Origin: Calothrix brevissima NIES-22
GTDB lineage: Bacteria; Cyanobacteriota; Cyanobacteriia; Cyanobacteriales; Nostocaceae
NCBI RefSeq assembly: GCF_002367995.1
Contig: NZ_AP018209.1
Span: 97,072 to 161,071, forward strand
Direction: 5' to 3'
Length of the DNA: 64,000 nt
Shown: piece by piece, positions 1-9,966 of the stretch
Layout: every line of letters starts with the position of its first letter
Position numbering within the stretch: the first letter of the stretch is position 1
The notes under the pieces: generated by a model
Database searches by the model: none
The model's input: only the letters and a program-made list of their open reading frames with translations
Told to the model about the DNA's origin: nothing
Program-made: the position numbers and the translations under genes

Positions 1-782
1 GTGGTTGCATCTGCTATTTGGAAGCCGCGCAGTAAATCCCATAATGCCTCTAATACCTGCTCTGCTAGCTTTATAGAGACATCGTTTTGATATTTACGGC
101 TTTTTTCTAGGATTGCAGACAAACGGCGATCGCTAGGGACATTAAACAGTCGGTCAGCCGAGAGCAACATCTCCATTGCACCCAAAATCAACCGCCCAGA
201 TACCTCACACATTGCCTGTATAGGAAAAGTTAGGTGTCCCGATGACTCCCCAAGCGGTGCATAAACCAAACGCAATTCTGTACCGTTGCACAATAGCCCA
301 GTATAAACTTTCGTTTCTTTCAAAAGGCGCTCAAACTTAGACTGGGGGCTGGCGTGCCAACCAGTAGATTTACTATCCTCCGCCCCAGCGTTGTCAAGTT
401 CAGTACCATCAGGAAGCACCTGTACCAGCATCATCCAACCGCTATTTGGGTCGGGTACAGCATACGTGGGTGTCAAAACTTCGTTGTAATCTGGGAGTGC
501 GATCGCTAATTCTTCTGGACTGGCAACTAAATCTTCTGCCTGCCAACCTAAAACATTGATAGTGAAAGCAGGAAAGTCGTCAATTTTAAAGGTTTCCTTG
601 CCTATCTCACCGGGCAGAGGTTCACGTTTGGCAACTGTAGCGAGTGTTTGTTGCAGTTCCACCACATTGCGGTTAACCACAGCTTGGGCTGCTGACAATG
701 CAGGCGGAGACACCACCAACCCCACAGGCTGGAGAAAGCCCAACCATTCTTTATGTAACCGAATTTCTGGATCGTTTGCCAT
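1..782 (-). CDS. drmMI: Probable DISARM adenine methylase DrmMI (N-terminal part only)
   Basis: Only the first 260 residues lie in the window; the gene runs off the left edge. The start is an ATG at 782 preceded by a GAGGGAG ribosome-binding site, 14 bp after the stop of drmD, so the two are co-transcribed. The protein begins MANDPEIRLHKEWLGFLQPV, which resembles the N-terminal region of the large adenine methylases paired with DrmD in class 1 DISARM. The SAM-binding and NPPY catalytic motifs would lie beyond the window and were not seen. In DISARM the methylase marks host DNA so that the system can tell it from phage DNA. The call rests mostly on the neighbour; another Eco57I-type methylase is the main alternative. 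Confidence 0.62.
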   Translation of the reverse strand, partial: MANDPEIRLHKEWLGFLQPVGLVVSPPALSAAQAVVNRNVVELQQTLATVAKREPLPGEIGKETFKIDDFPAFTINVLGWQAEDLVASPEELAIALPDYNEVLTPTYAVPDPNSGWMMLVQVLPDGTELDNAGAEDSKSTGWHASPQSKFERLLKETKVYTGLLCNGTELRLVYAPLGESSGHLTFPIQAMCEVSGRLILGAMEMLLSADRLFNVPSDRRLSAILEKSRKYQNDVSIKLAEQVLEALWDLLRGFQIADAT

Positions 783-796
783 TGTTTATACTCCCT

Positions 797-3700
797 CTAG
801 CCGGAAATCGGCCATAAATAAATTACGCCGACTGGCTCAACTCGCACTGCTTTTACTTTGTAGGCGGCTTCAATCCGGGCTGGTTCTGAAATTAGTTCGG
901 TTGCGATCGCTTGAAGGCGTTTTTCCCAATGGCGACGGTCTGCATCCAATTGACGCTGTTCTTCTATGAATGGAAGAGACAACTGCACTACTTTAGATTC
1001 TTCTTGACACTTGAGAATTCGCGTCTGTTGTTCTTCCAGAATCTTCTTCATCTCAGCAGCTTCTTTAACACCCCGGTTAGCCAACTTTTTCTCAGCACTT
1101 TCTGCCAAAGCTGTGGCGCGGCGTTCCAGATGGGAAATTAATTCTGCTACATCTTGGGCAGCACTTTTTTTTAGTCGCTCTTTCACCGCTTCGGCAACTT
1201 GCAGCAAGTGTGGGGAAGCTAGGGAGGTTTCGAGTAATTCCAGTACGTTATCTTTTTCGCCTTCTCTTAAAGGTTGAAGTTTCTTGCGTCCTCGACTGGT
1301 TGGGTCTGACCACTCTGCTGCTACTGCAATCACCTGGTCGTGCAAGCGAGAAGCCCGCTCACCATACAGAGCCAGCCGTCCCAGTGCAATCACTTTTGGC
1401 ATGGGGTCATTAGTCAGACAAACACAAGCACGAGTTAATTCATCATGCAGAAAACCCTGAGCTAAAAACCTGCTCAGTAAACGCTGGACAATTCTGTGTT
1501 CTAAATGCAGATGAACTACATCCCCATCTAAAGAACCAGGATCTCGAAAGACTACAGGACGAATCGGTGCTTCTTTCCGCCATTCCCAAGGCTTTTGTCC
1601 AATTTTCCGAGGTGTTCTTAGGGTATCAAGTGTAGTTGACCATGTTGGATCTGCACCAGTACGCTGGTCGAGAGCCGGAATTGTCCAACGGGCAGTTACA
1701 GGATTGTTAGCAACCTCATTCACATCTACAGGGGCAAGTGTTGGGACTCCCAGAATTTCTAAAGAAGCAGAGATGGCATTACGGAAGTGATTGTCATCTA
1801 GTCCCAACCAATCCCGTGATTCTTTCAACATTTCTTGTAAATTCTCGACTTGTTTAGTCAAATCCTGTTGGCGAAGTCTGGCTTGTTCCAGTTCCTCATT
1901 AATTACTTGCGTGTTTACTGTTTCCTTGTTATTGAGTTGTTCTGCCTGATTAATCGAATTTGCAAGATTATTTACTTCTTGGTGGCGAATTCCATTAGCC
2001 AGTAAGCGCGACACATTTTTTTCAACTACTGGTGCAAGAGAACCAAGTTCTTGTTGAATCGTCACTGTCTTCCGCACCAGTACGTCCAATACTTTGTCTT
2101 CTGTGCGTTGTGGTAAAACAAAGTAATAGCAATGGACAACAGGCGATCGCTGTAATTTGCGGTCAATCCGTCCGTTACGCTGTTCCATCCTTGATGGATT
2201 CCACGGTACATCAAAGTGGAACAAGTCAGCACAGTTGTTTTGCAGGTTCACCCCTTCTCGTGCTGCATCTGTGGCAATCAGGATTCGCAGGGGATGACGT
2301 GCTGGGTCAGCGTTAAATGCACTTTTAATAGCTTCGCGGCGTTCTTCTCCAATGCCCCCATGAAATACATCTATGCGTTCATGTTCACGGTTAGAGTTAG
2401 CGATCGCACTTTGTAATTGCTGTTGTAAATAACGTTTAGTATCTGTATATTCTGTAAATATAATTACTCGCCGTTCTAACCAAAGGGCATTTGGTTGGCC
2501 TAGATCGGGACAGAGATTTTGGCGAATCCACTCTACCAGTTTTTGAATCCTCGGATCTGGCTGGTAGCGAGAGGAATTAGCAACATCTGCCATTTCATCT
2601 AAAATTGCTAATTCACGGGCTGTTTGTCCGGCAACTTGCATAGTAGCTGCTGCCATTTGAGCATCTTCTTCTGCAATTACTTCCTCTTCAGAAAATTCAG
2701 CCCGTTCATCATCTGCACCAGGGGATTCAAACAGCAACGGTAGACTAGCTTGATGTATCAAAGGACGGTTCGCCGCTTGTTTTTCCATCGCCGTCCGATG
2801 CACCTTTAAAGTCCGAGCAAATGCTTCAATGGAAGATAAAAGACGCTTTTGTAATGAGGTAATCACCAGCATCGCCGTAGTCTGGGTGGACTTAGCTGCA
2901 TCTTTAAGTCGTTCCTCACGCAGATTGCGATATTGTTGCAGCAATCGGGATAATTTTAGTTCGGGCGCGTCTTCTGGTAAGTTATCAATAACTATAGGAA
3001 GAACGTAGCGTTGGGGAAACTCTTCTCCGATCTCTCGTAAATCTTGTTTTAAGCGCCGTACCATTACTGTGTCCAGCAACTTACGATTACGAACGGGTAC
3101 TCCTCGGCAGAAACGCTGGGGATCAAGGATTTCTAGTAAGGCGGCGAAGCTGTTGGAGTGTCCATTGTGGGGTGTTGCAGACAAGAACAGCTTGTGTTCA
3201 AAACGCGGTGCTAAATCTCGAACAGTTTTGGTAAGTTGGGAATCAACGGCATACTTTGCACCACTCGCAGGTGCAGCATTGTGAGCTTCATCAAGGATGA
3301 GCATGGAAGCAGCCGCAAAATCACCAAGCCAGTCCCGTAACGGTGCGGCATAGGTTTCATCTCGTAGCAAAGCGTGGGAAATAATGAACCGAGTGTGCGT
3401 CATCCAAGGGTTAATTCCATAACCCCGTTCTTGACGACGGGCAGCAATAAACTCACGGTCAAGAATCATAAATGTGAGTCCAAAGCGACTCTCCATTTCT
3501 TCTTGCCATTGCCTTACCACTGACGGCGGACACGAGATAACTACTCGCCTAACTTTTTGCCGCATCAACATCTCACGCAGTATCAGGCCTGCTTCTATGG
3601 TTTTGCCCAACCCTACATCGTCCGCAATAAACAAACCAACTCTCGGCATCAGCAAAGCTTTACGTAGCGGCTCTAATTGATAAGCTTTGACTTCTATACC

Positions 3701-4018
3701 CGCTCGGTAAGGCGCTTGGAAAAGCTTGGCATCTGTGGAGGTTACGCAATTCCACCGTAATGTGTGCAGGTAGGCAGAAAACAAACGCGGATTATCAAAA
3801 CCTCGATTCGCTATCGATTCCCATGATGTCGCCCCTACGATTTTGGCATCTATTTCCCGTTCCCATAGGACTTCTAGCGATTCTCCTAACGCATCATCTT
3901 CTAAACAAGAAAGACTAACTTTAGTGTCTTGCTCTGGAGAGGGTTTCGACACAACTTCTTCTACAAGATATTGCCGCGATCGCACGCGCACAATCTGTCC
4001 AGTTACAATGTCAGTCAC
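797..4018 (-). CDS. drmD: DISARM SNF2-like helicase DrmD
   Basis: A 1073-residue SF2 helicase starting at GTG 4018. Visible motifs in order are a Walker A variant (DDVGLGKTIEAGL, about residue 132), the Walker B box LILDEAHN (about 240), motif III LSATPHNGH (about 280), and a helicase C domain with IIFTEYTD, ATDAAREGVNLQ and RNGRIDRK (about 520-640). A long, partly coiled-coil C-terminal half follows. The N-terminal segment with LEVLWERE and FQAPYRAGIEVKAYQLEPLR is characteristic of DrmD as I know it. DrmD is the signature helicase of class 1 DISARM, an anti-phage restriction system. The rest of that operon (drmE, drmA, drmB, drmC) is not here and would be expected to the left. No frame disruption is seen. 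Confidence 0.85.
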   Translation of the reverse strand: MTDIVTGQIVRVRSRQYLVEEVVSKPSPEQDTKVSLSCLEDDALGESLEVLWEREIDAKIVGATSWESIANRGFDNPRLFSAYLHTLRWNCVTSTDAKLFQAPYRAGIEVKAYQLEPLRKALLMPRVGLFIADDVGLGKTIEAGLILREMLMRQKVRRVVISCPPSVVRQWQEEMESRFGLTFMILDREFIAARRQERGYGINPWMTHTRFIISHALLRDETYAAPLRDWLGDFAAASMLILDEAHNAAPASGAKYAVDSQLTKTVRDLAPRFEHKLFLSATPHNGHSNSFAALLEILDPQRFCRGVPVRNRKLLDTVMVRRLKQDLREIGEEFPQRYVLPIVIDNLPEDAPELKLSRLLQQYRNLREERLKDAAKSTQTTAMLVITSLQKRLLSSIEAFARTLKVHRTAMEKQAANRPLIHQASLPLLFESPGADDERAEFSEEEVIAEEDAQMAAATMQVAGQTARELAILDEMADVANSSRYQPDPRIQKLVEWIRQNLCPDLGQPNALWLERRVIIFTEYTDTKRYLQQQLQSAIANSNREHERIDVFHGGIGEERREAIKSAFNADPARHPLRILIATDAAREGVNLQNNCADLFHFDVPWNPSRMEQRNGRIDRKLQRSPVVHCYYFVLPQRTEDKVLDVLVRKTVTIQQELGSLAPVVEKNVSRLLANGIRHQEVNNLANSINQAEQLNNKETVNTQVINEELEQARLRQQDLTKQVENLQEMLKESRDWLGLDDNHFRNAISASLEILGVPTLAPVDVNEVANNPVTARWTIPALDQRTGADPTWSTTLDTLRTPRKIGQKPWEWRKEAPIRPVVFRDPGSLDGDVVHLHLEHRIVQRLLSRFLAQGFLHDELTRACVCLTNDPMPKVIALGRLALYGERASRLHDQVIAVAAEWSDPTSRGRKKLQPLREGEKDNVLELLETSLASPHLLQVAEAVKERLKKSAAQDVAELISHLERRATALAESAEKKLANRGVKEAAEMKKILEEQQTRILKCQEESKVVQLSLPFIEEQRQLDADRRHWEKRLQAIATELISEPARIEAAYKVKAVRVEPVGVIYLWPISG

Positions 4019-4191
4019 TCGTGTCTTCCCCCTTGTAACTGGACTGGTATTATCCCTCCTCTAATCATGAGAAACTCACTCCCATCAACCCCAATCATTG
4101 GTTAGCTCGGAGTGCTAATCTGCAACTATAGTTTTTTGAGTAGCAGGTATAAAATAGTATTTATGTTCTATTTATTTTTAGCACCTAATAC

Positions 4192-4254
4192 ATCTTATGA
4201 AGTATTTTTATATACGGCTATATATCTTACGAAGTATTTTTATATACGGCTATA
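4192..4254. repeat. Tandem 31-bp direct repeat in AT-rich spacer
   Basis: Two near-identical 31-bp units (4192-4222 and 4224-4254, period 32) differ at one base, T or C in ATCTTA(T/C)GAAG. They sit in the 465-bp spacer between drmD and ybaK (4019-4483). The rest of that spacer is AT-rich, and I see no gene in it. It must hold the promoter of drmD. Confidence 0.85.
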
Positions 4255-4483
4255 GTATCTAGATTATTATCAATAAAATGTTAAAAGCATTGTTTTAGAA
4301 GCAATGTACTAATTAATTTTCACCGGATTATTACGTAGATTGATTTTAAATCTCAAGTTAATACTAAATCCATATAGTAATAATACTTAGCTTTCTTAGA
4401 GTGAGCTATATTTTGTAGTACGACGTTGAGGTAGCTTCCTTTGAGTAGCGATCACTTTATGGTTTCTTATGAAAATTCTTGTA

Positions 4484-4954
4484 CTAATTTTGTACAATAG
4501 CCCCCAAAATGCCATTAACTGCACATAAATAGTCATCTGGAGATAACAGAAGTAGCATTCCTCGCATCCCCGCAGAAACAGTAATCTGCTCAAAAAGAGT
4601 TGCTGTCTCGTCAACGTAGACTGGATAGCTTTTTTTACTGGCTAAAGCTGTTACACCCCCACGAATGTATCCTGTTAGTGGCTGGACTTCTTTTAGGGCA
4701 ACTGTCTCAACTTTGCGGTTTCCTGAAATCCGCGCCAAGGCTTTCAAATCTAAGTGAGCATTTCCCGGCACAACAGCAAAACAGATACCTGTTGTGTCAC
4801 CTCTGACTACTAAAGTCTTAAAAACTTGCTCTGGCGGAAGACCCACTTTGTACGCTGTACTTTCAGCTGCCAAATCATCAGGATCTACTTCATAGCTGAG
4901 GATTTGGTAGGGAATATCTAGTTTATCCAGTAGTCGAGCAGCATTGGTTTTCAT
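4484..4954 (-). CDS. ybaK: YbaK/EbsC family Cys-tRNA(Pro) deacylase
   Basis: A 156-residue single-domain protein of normal length for YbaK/EbsC, which hydrolyses cysteine wrongly attached to tRNA-Pro (trans-editing, cytosolic). The start MKTNAARLLDKLDIPYQ, the PPEQVFKTLVVRG segment with the family's key Lys (about residue 46), the FAVVPGN strand and the GYIRGG(V)TALASKK loop are all typical. It stands alone, transcribed leftwards towards drmD but separated from it by 465 bp, so it is probably an independent housekeeping gene bordering the accessory material. Confidence 0.9.
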   Translation of the reverse strand: MKTNAARLLDKLDIPYQILSYEVDPDDLAAESTAYKVGLPPEQVFKTLVVRGDTTGICFAVVPGNAHLDLKALARISGNRKVETVALKEVQPLTGYIRGGVTALASKKSYPVYVDETATLFEQITVSAGMRGMLLLLSPDDYLCAVNGILGAIVQN

Positions 4955-5242
4955 TCAAGTCCAACATTAGAACTGCATGATATTTAATCTTTAATTCTGT
5001 ATTCTTTCTCTATCAAACTCGGGAGCATCCCAATTTGGCAAAAAATTCAGGTTCTCACGGTGCAACTGAGTCACTGTCTGTGGCATACAACTATATGCTT
5101 TTTAGCTTGATACTAAAGAATAATCAGGCTAATAAGAGCAATTTATGGCTTATAAACCTACTCTTATATATTTTAGCTAAATATCACGTTAATATAAGGA
5201 TAATCAACAGGTTACATACTTAATCTTTTACATAAAAGTCCT

Positions 5243-8200
5243 GTGTTACCGATTCCTCTTGACAAGCTAATTGAAGCAATTAGTGGGATTGCCACTCCTG
5301 TTCTCAAGAATAAAATTCAGCGCAGTGAGATCGTAATTAAGCTCTTAAATAATTTTAACCTTAGTCCCGAACATCCTCCCAGTGATTTCAGTGGAATTTA
5401 TGCCTACACTTTAGTGGAATATGGTGTCAACAGTGCAACCAAAGAAAAGCCATTACTAGAACTTTTTCGGCAAGAAGAAATAAAACAATCATTTCGCAAA
5501 GCATTTGACCATAATAACCCTTCAATTATTTTATCTGAAGTTGATGCTTTTATTGAGGCTTATGCTTTAGGAGACGAAATAAAAAGCTTGAGACTTGATA
5601 TCAGACGCGAAATTATTGAATTTTATATTGTCTTTTCACAAGTAGCTAAACGTAGTCGGGCACCTGCTGATGTGTTAATGGATCAAGCTATTGGCTCCTT
5701 ACATAAAAGTATTGCCAGTATTCAAGAACAGCTTGAAAGATTACCAACATTAGAAGGTGTTCGTACAGAAATGGCACGCTTGGCAGAACAAAATTCTTAT
5801 CTAGCCCTGCCAGGATCTGATACCAAAACAGAAAACCAATGTAGAGCCATAGCACTAGCAGAACAGATACGTGGTTGGTTTGAAACTTTGGGCTATCGCT
5901 TTGAAAAATATGAATATTGGACAGAAAATTATTTTGAATGGATCATCAATATTCCTGTCAGACGTAATCGATATGACCGAATTATTGTACGTGGAATAGA
6001 AGGTGAAGTTGGATTAAGTGATGTTGTGGCTTTGGGTCAGTCAACTGAAACGCAAAGAGCAGATGAAGGATGGTTAGTGACTACTCGCCGTATTTCCAAA
6101 GCAGCACGAAATGAAGTCAACAAAGAAGAAAATAGTCATCTTGGTTGTTATACATTTGATGAATTATTGGCTCAGGATGCAGATTTTAATGGTTATTTAG
6201 ATTGGCTAGAAGCTGAAGTAAAACGGCGAAAAATTGACAGCCAGTATGTTCCTTTAGCCTGTAAAAAAGAAGAAATAGATCCCCTTAGTAAAAATAAAAT
6301 AGCTGTCAGCCATTACGATGAACAAGACGGTTGGATAGATGGCTATATCGACCGTTGGCTACATGACCCAGTTAAGGAACATATTTCTATACTTGGGGAG
6401 TTTGGTACAGGTAAAACTTGGTTTGCTTTACATTATGCTTGGGTGACAGTGCAACGCTATCGAGATGCACAAAGACGTGGTATTGAACTTCCTCGGTTGC
6501 CTTTGGTGATTCCATTACAGGATTATGCTAAAGCAGTGAGCGTGGAGTCACTTTTTTCCGAGTTTTTTTTTCGCAAACATGAAATCCCTCTACCTGGGTA
6601 TTCTGCTTTTGAACAACTCAACCGTATGGGTAAGCTGCTACTCATTTTTGATGGCTTCGATGAAATGGCAGCACGGGTAGATAAGCAAGAAATGATCAAT
6701 AATTTTTGGGAACTAGCAAAGGTAGTAGTTCCCGGTGCTAAGGTTATTCTTACTTGTCGCACTGAACACTTTCCTGAAGCTCAAGAAGGACGTGCTTTGT
6801 TAAATGCAGAACTGCAAGCATCAACTAAAAATTTAACTGGAGAAACACCACAATTTGAGGTATTGGAACTAGAAAAATTTAATGACGACCAAATACGACA
6901 AGTTTTGTTACATCAAGCGGAAGTTACCACCGTTCAGCAAGTAATGAGTAATCCGCAATTATTAGACTTAGCCCGTCGCCCAGTAATGACCGATTTAATT
7001 TTAGAAGCATTGCCAGATATTGAAGCAGGTAAACCTGTTGATATGTCACGGGTTTATCTGTATGCAGTGCGGCGCAAAATGGAAAGGGACATCAAAGCCG
7101 AGCGTACTTTTACTTCTTTGGCCGATAAGCTGTATTTTTTATGTGAACTATCGTGGGAAATGCTATCTACTGAGCAAATGAGCCTCAATTATCGGCTATT
7201 CCCAGAACGCATTCGCCGCTTATTTGGTTCTATCGTGCAAGAAGAGAAGGATTTAGACCACTGGCATTATGACATGATGGCACAGACAATGCTTGTCCGC
7301 GATGGTGATGGTGACTATACTCCTGCCCATAGGTCGCTGTTAGAGTTTTTTGTAGCGTATAAATTTGCGGCAGAGCTAGGAGTCTTATCTGGTGATTTTC
7401 TTGAATTGGCACAAGCGCAATCTTACATCAATAATGTAACACCAATTAATTACACTTGGTCATCTTATTTTCAACGGCAAGTAGATGAAACAAAGGAGAT
7501 TTTGCATAGTCCACCACTAAAAAAATTCTTAACTGAACCATTAGAAAAACTAAGAGAAACTTTTGGCAAAAAGAGTTTGACAAAGGCTGTCATTGATTTG
7601 CTTGTGCCAATGCTTGATGGTGATGCACAAAAATTAACTATAAATATTATAGAAGCTACACGAAATAAAAATGAAGATGAAGTTGGCTATATAGGAGGAA
7701 ATGCAGCAACACTAGCAGTTAAAATTAATCATGCAGCTTTAGAAGGTAAAGATTTTAGTAATACAGTTATTTTAGGTGCTGATCTAACAGAGGCAAGTTT
7801 ATCACATATCAACTTTGCTAACGCCAATTTACTTCAATCTATTTTTATTAAAAACATAGGCTACATCTGGTCAATATGCCTTAGCAGAGATGGAAAACTT
7901 TTAGCAATAGGCGATAGTAACGATACAGTTCATTTGTGGGAAGTAAGTAGTGGACAAGAGTTACTAGTTTGTAACGGAAATAATGTTAATTGGATAATTG
8001 CACTTGCTTTTACTTCAGATAATACAATGCTTGCAAGTGGAAGTAATAACACCACTATTAAGCTTTGGAATGTTAAAAATGGTAATTTATTGAAAATTTT
8101 TGAAGGGCACAAAAAAGCAATTAATTCGGTAAGTTTTACTTCAGATAATAAAATACTTGCAAGTGGAAGTGATGATACAACTATTAGAATTTGGGATACC

Positions 8201-9718
8201 CAAACTGGTCAATGTTTAAAAGTTTTACAAGCACACACTGAACAAGTTAATTCAGTTAAGTTTAGTTCGGATAATAAAATACTTGCAAGTGGAAGTGATG
8301 ATACAACTATTAGAATTTGGGATACCCAAACTGGTCAATGTTTAAAAGTTTTACAAGCACACACCAAAAAAGTCAATTCGGTTTGTTTTAGCGTTTCAAG
8401 TAAATTACTTGTGAGTGGTAGTCATGATAAAACAGTAAAACTTTGGAATGTCGAAACAGGTGAATGTTTAAACGTATTTCAATATCATGCACAACCAGTC
8501 CTCAGTGTTGCATTTGATTCAAAGAATGAAACAATTATAAGTGGTAGCAAAGATGGTTACGTAAAGTTATGGGATATTTCTACAGGAAAATGTATAAAGA
8601 CCTTACAAGGAATAACAGCTTATCGGATAGATTTTCAGGCAGAGAAATTTGCTAGTTGCAACAGTAAAAAATTAGTGGAAATTCGAGATATTAAAGCTGG
8701 TTTATCTTTAAGAACTATACAAAGATACGGTAACGAGCAATTGTCATGCACTTGTGATGATAATCGTAGTAGATTTGCGGCTGGTACAGAAGATGGAACA
8801 ATAAAAGTGTGGGATATTTCAACTGGTTTATGTACACATACTTTATATGGACACGTAGGCTGGGTTCGTTCTCTTGTTTTTAGCCCTTTGAGTAATATAC
8901 TCTTCAGCAGTAGTGATGATCAAACAGTTAGGTTATGGGATCTTAACACTGAAGAATGCTTAAAAGTTATAACTTCACATACTTTACCTGTACGTACATT
9001 AGCCTTAAATCCTTTAGGTACCATATTAGCTAGTGGTAGTAATGATCAAACCATTAGGCTATGGGATGTTAATACTGGTGAGTGTATAAGAATTTTAGAA
9101 GCCCATACTGGTTGGATAAATTCGTTAGCTTTCAGTACTAATAGTAAGTTTCTTGCCAGTGTTAGTAGTGATACTACTATTAGATTATGGGATGTTACGA
9201 GTACCGAATGCTTAAAAGTTTTTCGAGGACATAATAGACCTTTGCAATCAGTTGCTTTTGCTCCTCATAGCAATTTACTGGCAAGTGGTGGAGGTTCTGA
9301 TCACCTTATAAAATTATGGAATTTTCAATCTGATCAGTGTTTACAAACCTTAGATGGACACACTGGGAGAATTTTCTCTATTGCCTTTAGCTCCGATGGG
9401 AGTATTCTTGCTAGTGGCAGTTCTGACCAAACAGTAAGAATATGGAATGCTGACACTGGTGAATGTATAAGAACATTGCAAGGACATCATCATTCAGTGC
9501 TATTTGTTACTTTTTTTCCTGACGATAAATTAATTGTTACGGGAAGTAGCGATCGAACAATGAAAATATGGAACATCATAACAGGAGAATGTTTAAAAAC
9601 TCTGAGTTCTCGCCCATACGAAGGTATGAATATTACAGATATTAAAGGGTTAACTGAAGCTGAAAAAGCCACTCTTAAAACATTAGGTGCAACAGCACTT
9701 GGAAATTTTAGATCGTAA
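5243..9718 (+). CDS. NACHT NTPase with N-terminal helical and REase-like domains and 14 WD40 repeats
   Basis: A 1491-residue STAND-type protein starting at GTG 5243. Residues 1-150 are helical. Residues about 190-340 resemble a degenerate restriction-endonuclease-like fold, with a GWFETLGY helix and the strand DEGWLVTTRRISKAAR, but no clear D-ExK catalytic triad is visible. NACHT follows: Walker A GEFGTGKTW (about 385) and Walker B LLIFDGFDEMA (about 467). After pentapeptide-like spacing come 14 WD40 repeats (about 868-1450), enough for two seven-bladed propellers, and the PYEGMNITDIKGLTEAEKAT tail common in cyanobacterial WD40 proteins. Bacterial NACHT proteins are known anti-phage sensors, with the repeats recognising the trigger. 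Position near DISARM supports a defence role, but this is inference; signalling or apoptosis-like roles are also possible. It is monocistronic. Confidence 0.88.
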   Translation: MLPIPLDKLIEAISGIATPVLKNKIQRSEIVIKLLNNFNLSPEHPPSDFSGIYAYTLVEYGVNSATKEKPLLELFRQEEIKQSFRKAFDHNNPSIILSEVDAFIEAYALGDEIKSLRLDIRREIIEFYIVFSQVAKRSRAPADVLMDQAIGSLHKSIASIQEQLERLPTLEGVRTEMARLAEQNSYLALPGSDTKTENQCRAIALAEQIRGWFETLGYRFEKYEYWTENYFEWIINIPVRRNRYDRIIVRGIEGEVGLSDVVALGQSTETQRADEGWLVTTRRISKAARNEVNKEENSHLGCYTFDELLAQDADFNGYLDWLEAEVKRRKIDSQYVPLACKKEEIDPLSKNKIAVSHYDEQDGWIDGYIDRWLHDPVKEHISILGEFGTGKTWFALHYAWVTVQRYRDAQRRGIELPRLPLVIPLQDYAKAVSVESLFSEFFFRKHEIPLPGYSAFEQLNRMGKLLLIFDGFDEMAARVDKQEMINNFWELAKVVVPGAKVILTCRTEHFPEAQEGRALLNAELQASTKNLTGETPQFEVLELEKFNDDQIRQVLLHQAEVTTVQQVMSNPQLLDLARRPVMTDLILEALPDIEAGKPVDMSRVYLYAVRRKMERDIKAERTFTSLADKLYFLCELSWEMLSTEQMSLNYRLFPERIRRLFGSIVQEEKDLDHWHYDMMAQTMLVRDGDGDYTPAHRSLLEFFVAYKFAAELGVLSGDFLELAQAQSYINNVTPINYTWSSYFQRQVDETKEILHSPPLKKFLTEPLEKLRETFGKKSLTKAVIDLLVPMLDGDAQKLTINIIEATRNKNEDEVGYIGGNAATLAVKINHAALEGKDFSNTVILGADLTEASLSHINFANANLLQSIFIKNIGYIWSICLSRDGKLLAIGDSNDTVHLWEVSSGQELLVCNGNNVNWIIALAFTSDNTMLASGSNNTTIKLWNVKNGNLLKIFEGHKKAINSVSFTSDNKILASGSDDTTIRIWDTQTGQCLKVLQAHTEQVNSVKFSSDNKILASGSDDTTIRIWDTQTGQCLKVLQAHTKKVNSVCFSVSSKLLVSGSHDKTVKLWNVETGECLNVFQYHAQPVLSVAFDSKNETIISGSKDGYVKLWDISTGKCIKTLQGITAYRIDFQAEKFASCNSKKLVEIRDIKAGLSLRTIQRYGNEQLSCTCDDNRSRFAAGTEDGTIKVWDISTGLCTHTLYGHVGWVRSLVFSPLSNILFSSSDDQTVRLWDLNTEECLKVITSHTLPVRTLALNPLGTILASGSNDQTIRLWDVNTGECIRILEAHTGWINSLAFSTNSKFLASVSSDTTIRLWDVTSTECLKVFRGHNRPLQSVAFAPHSNLLASGGGSDHLIKLWNFQSDQCLQTLDGHTGRIFSIAFSSDGSILASGSSDQTVRIWNADTGECIRTLQGHHHSVLFVTFFPDDKLIVTGSSDRTMKIWNIITGECLKTLSSRPYEGMNITDIKGLTEAEKATLKTLGATALGNFRS
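8144..8364 (+). repeat. Recently duplicated WD40 unit (95 bp identical at 126-bp offset)
   Basis: Bases 8144-8238 and 8270-8364 are identical over 95 bp at an offset of 126 bp, exactly 42 codons, one WD40 repeat. The other repeats in this gene have diverged strongly at DNA level, so this pair marks a recent in-frame duplication or gene conversion. Confidence 0.9.
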
Positions 9719-9966
9719 TGAATACCAATTCTCTGTGAAGCTACACATTATTTTTAATTATCCCAACTTCCCGATACTTTGGGGATATCACACAGGCAGT
9801 GGGGTTTTTTCTATGCATCTTTATACAGAGTTACTATAAACTCTTAAGTGCATTTGACCTTAGTAAATTCTACAGCTTCAGTACCTGTACTTTCAATGTG
9901 TCAACAAATACCTTTAAGAAATTGTCATTAACCCAAAGACATTGGATGCCAAATTGCCAAAATTGT

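Noticed and set aside
556..969. Open frames on the plus strand across the drmMI-drmD junction and inside drmD
   Set aside because: They lie opposite a gene with clear helicase motifs and have no family features.
5035..5223. 62-codon frame before the NACHT gene
   Set aside because: AT-rich spacer, no ribosome-binding site, no recognisable protein features; probably the NACHT gene's promoter region.
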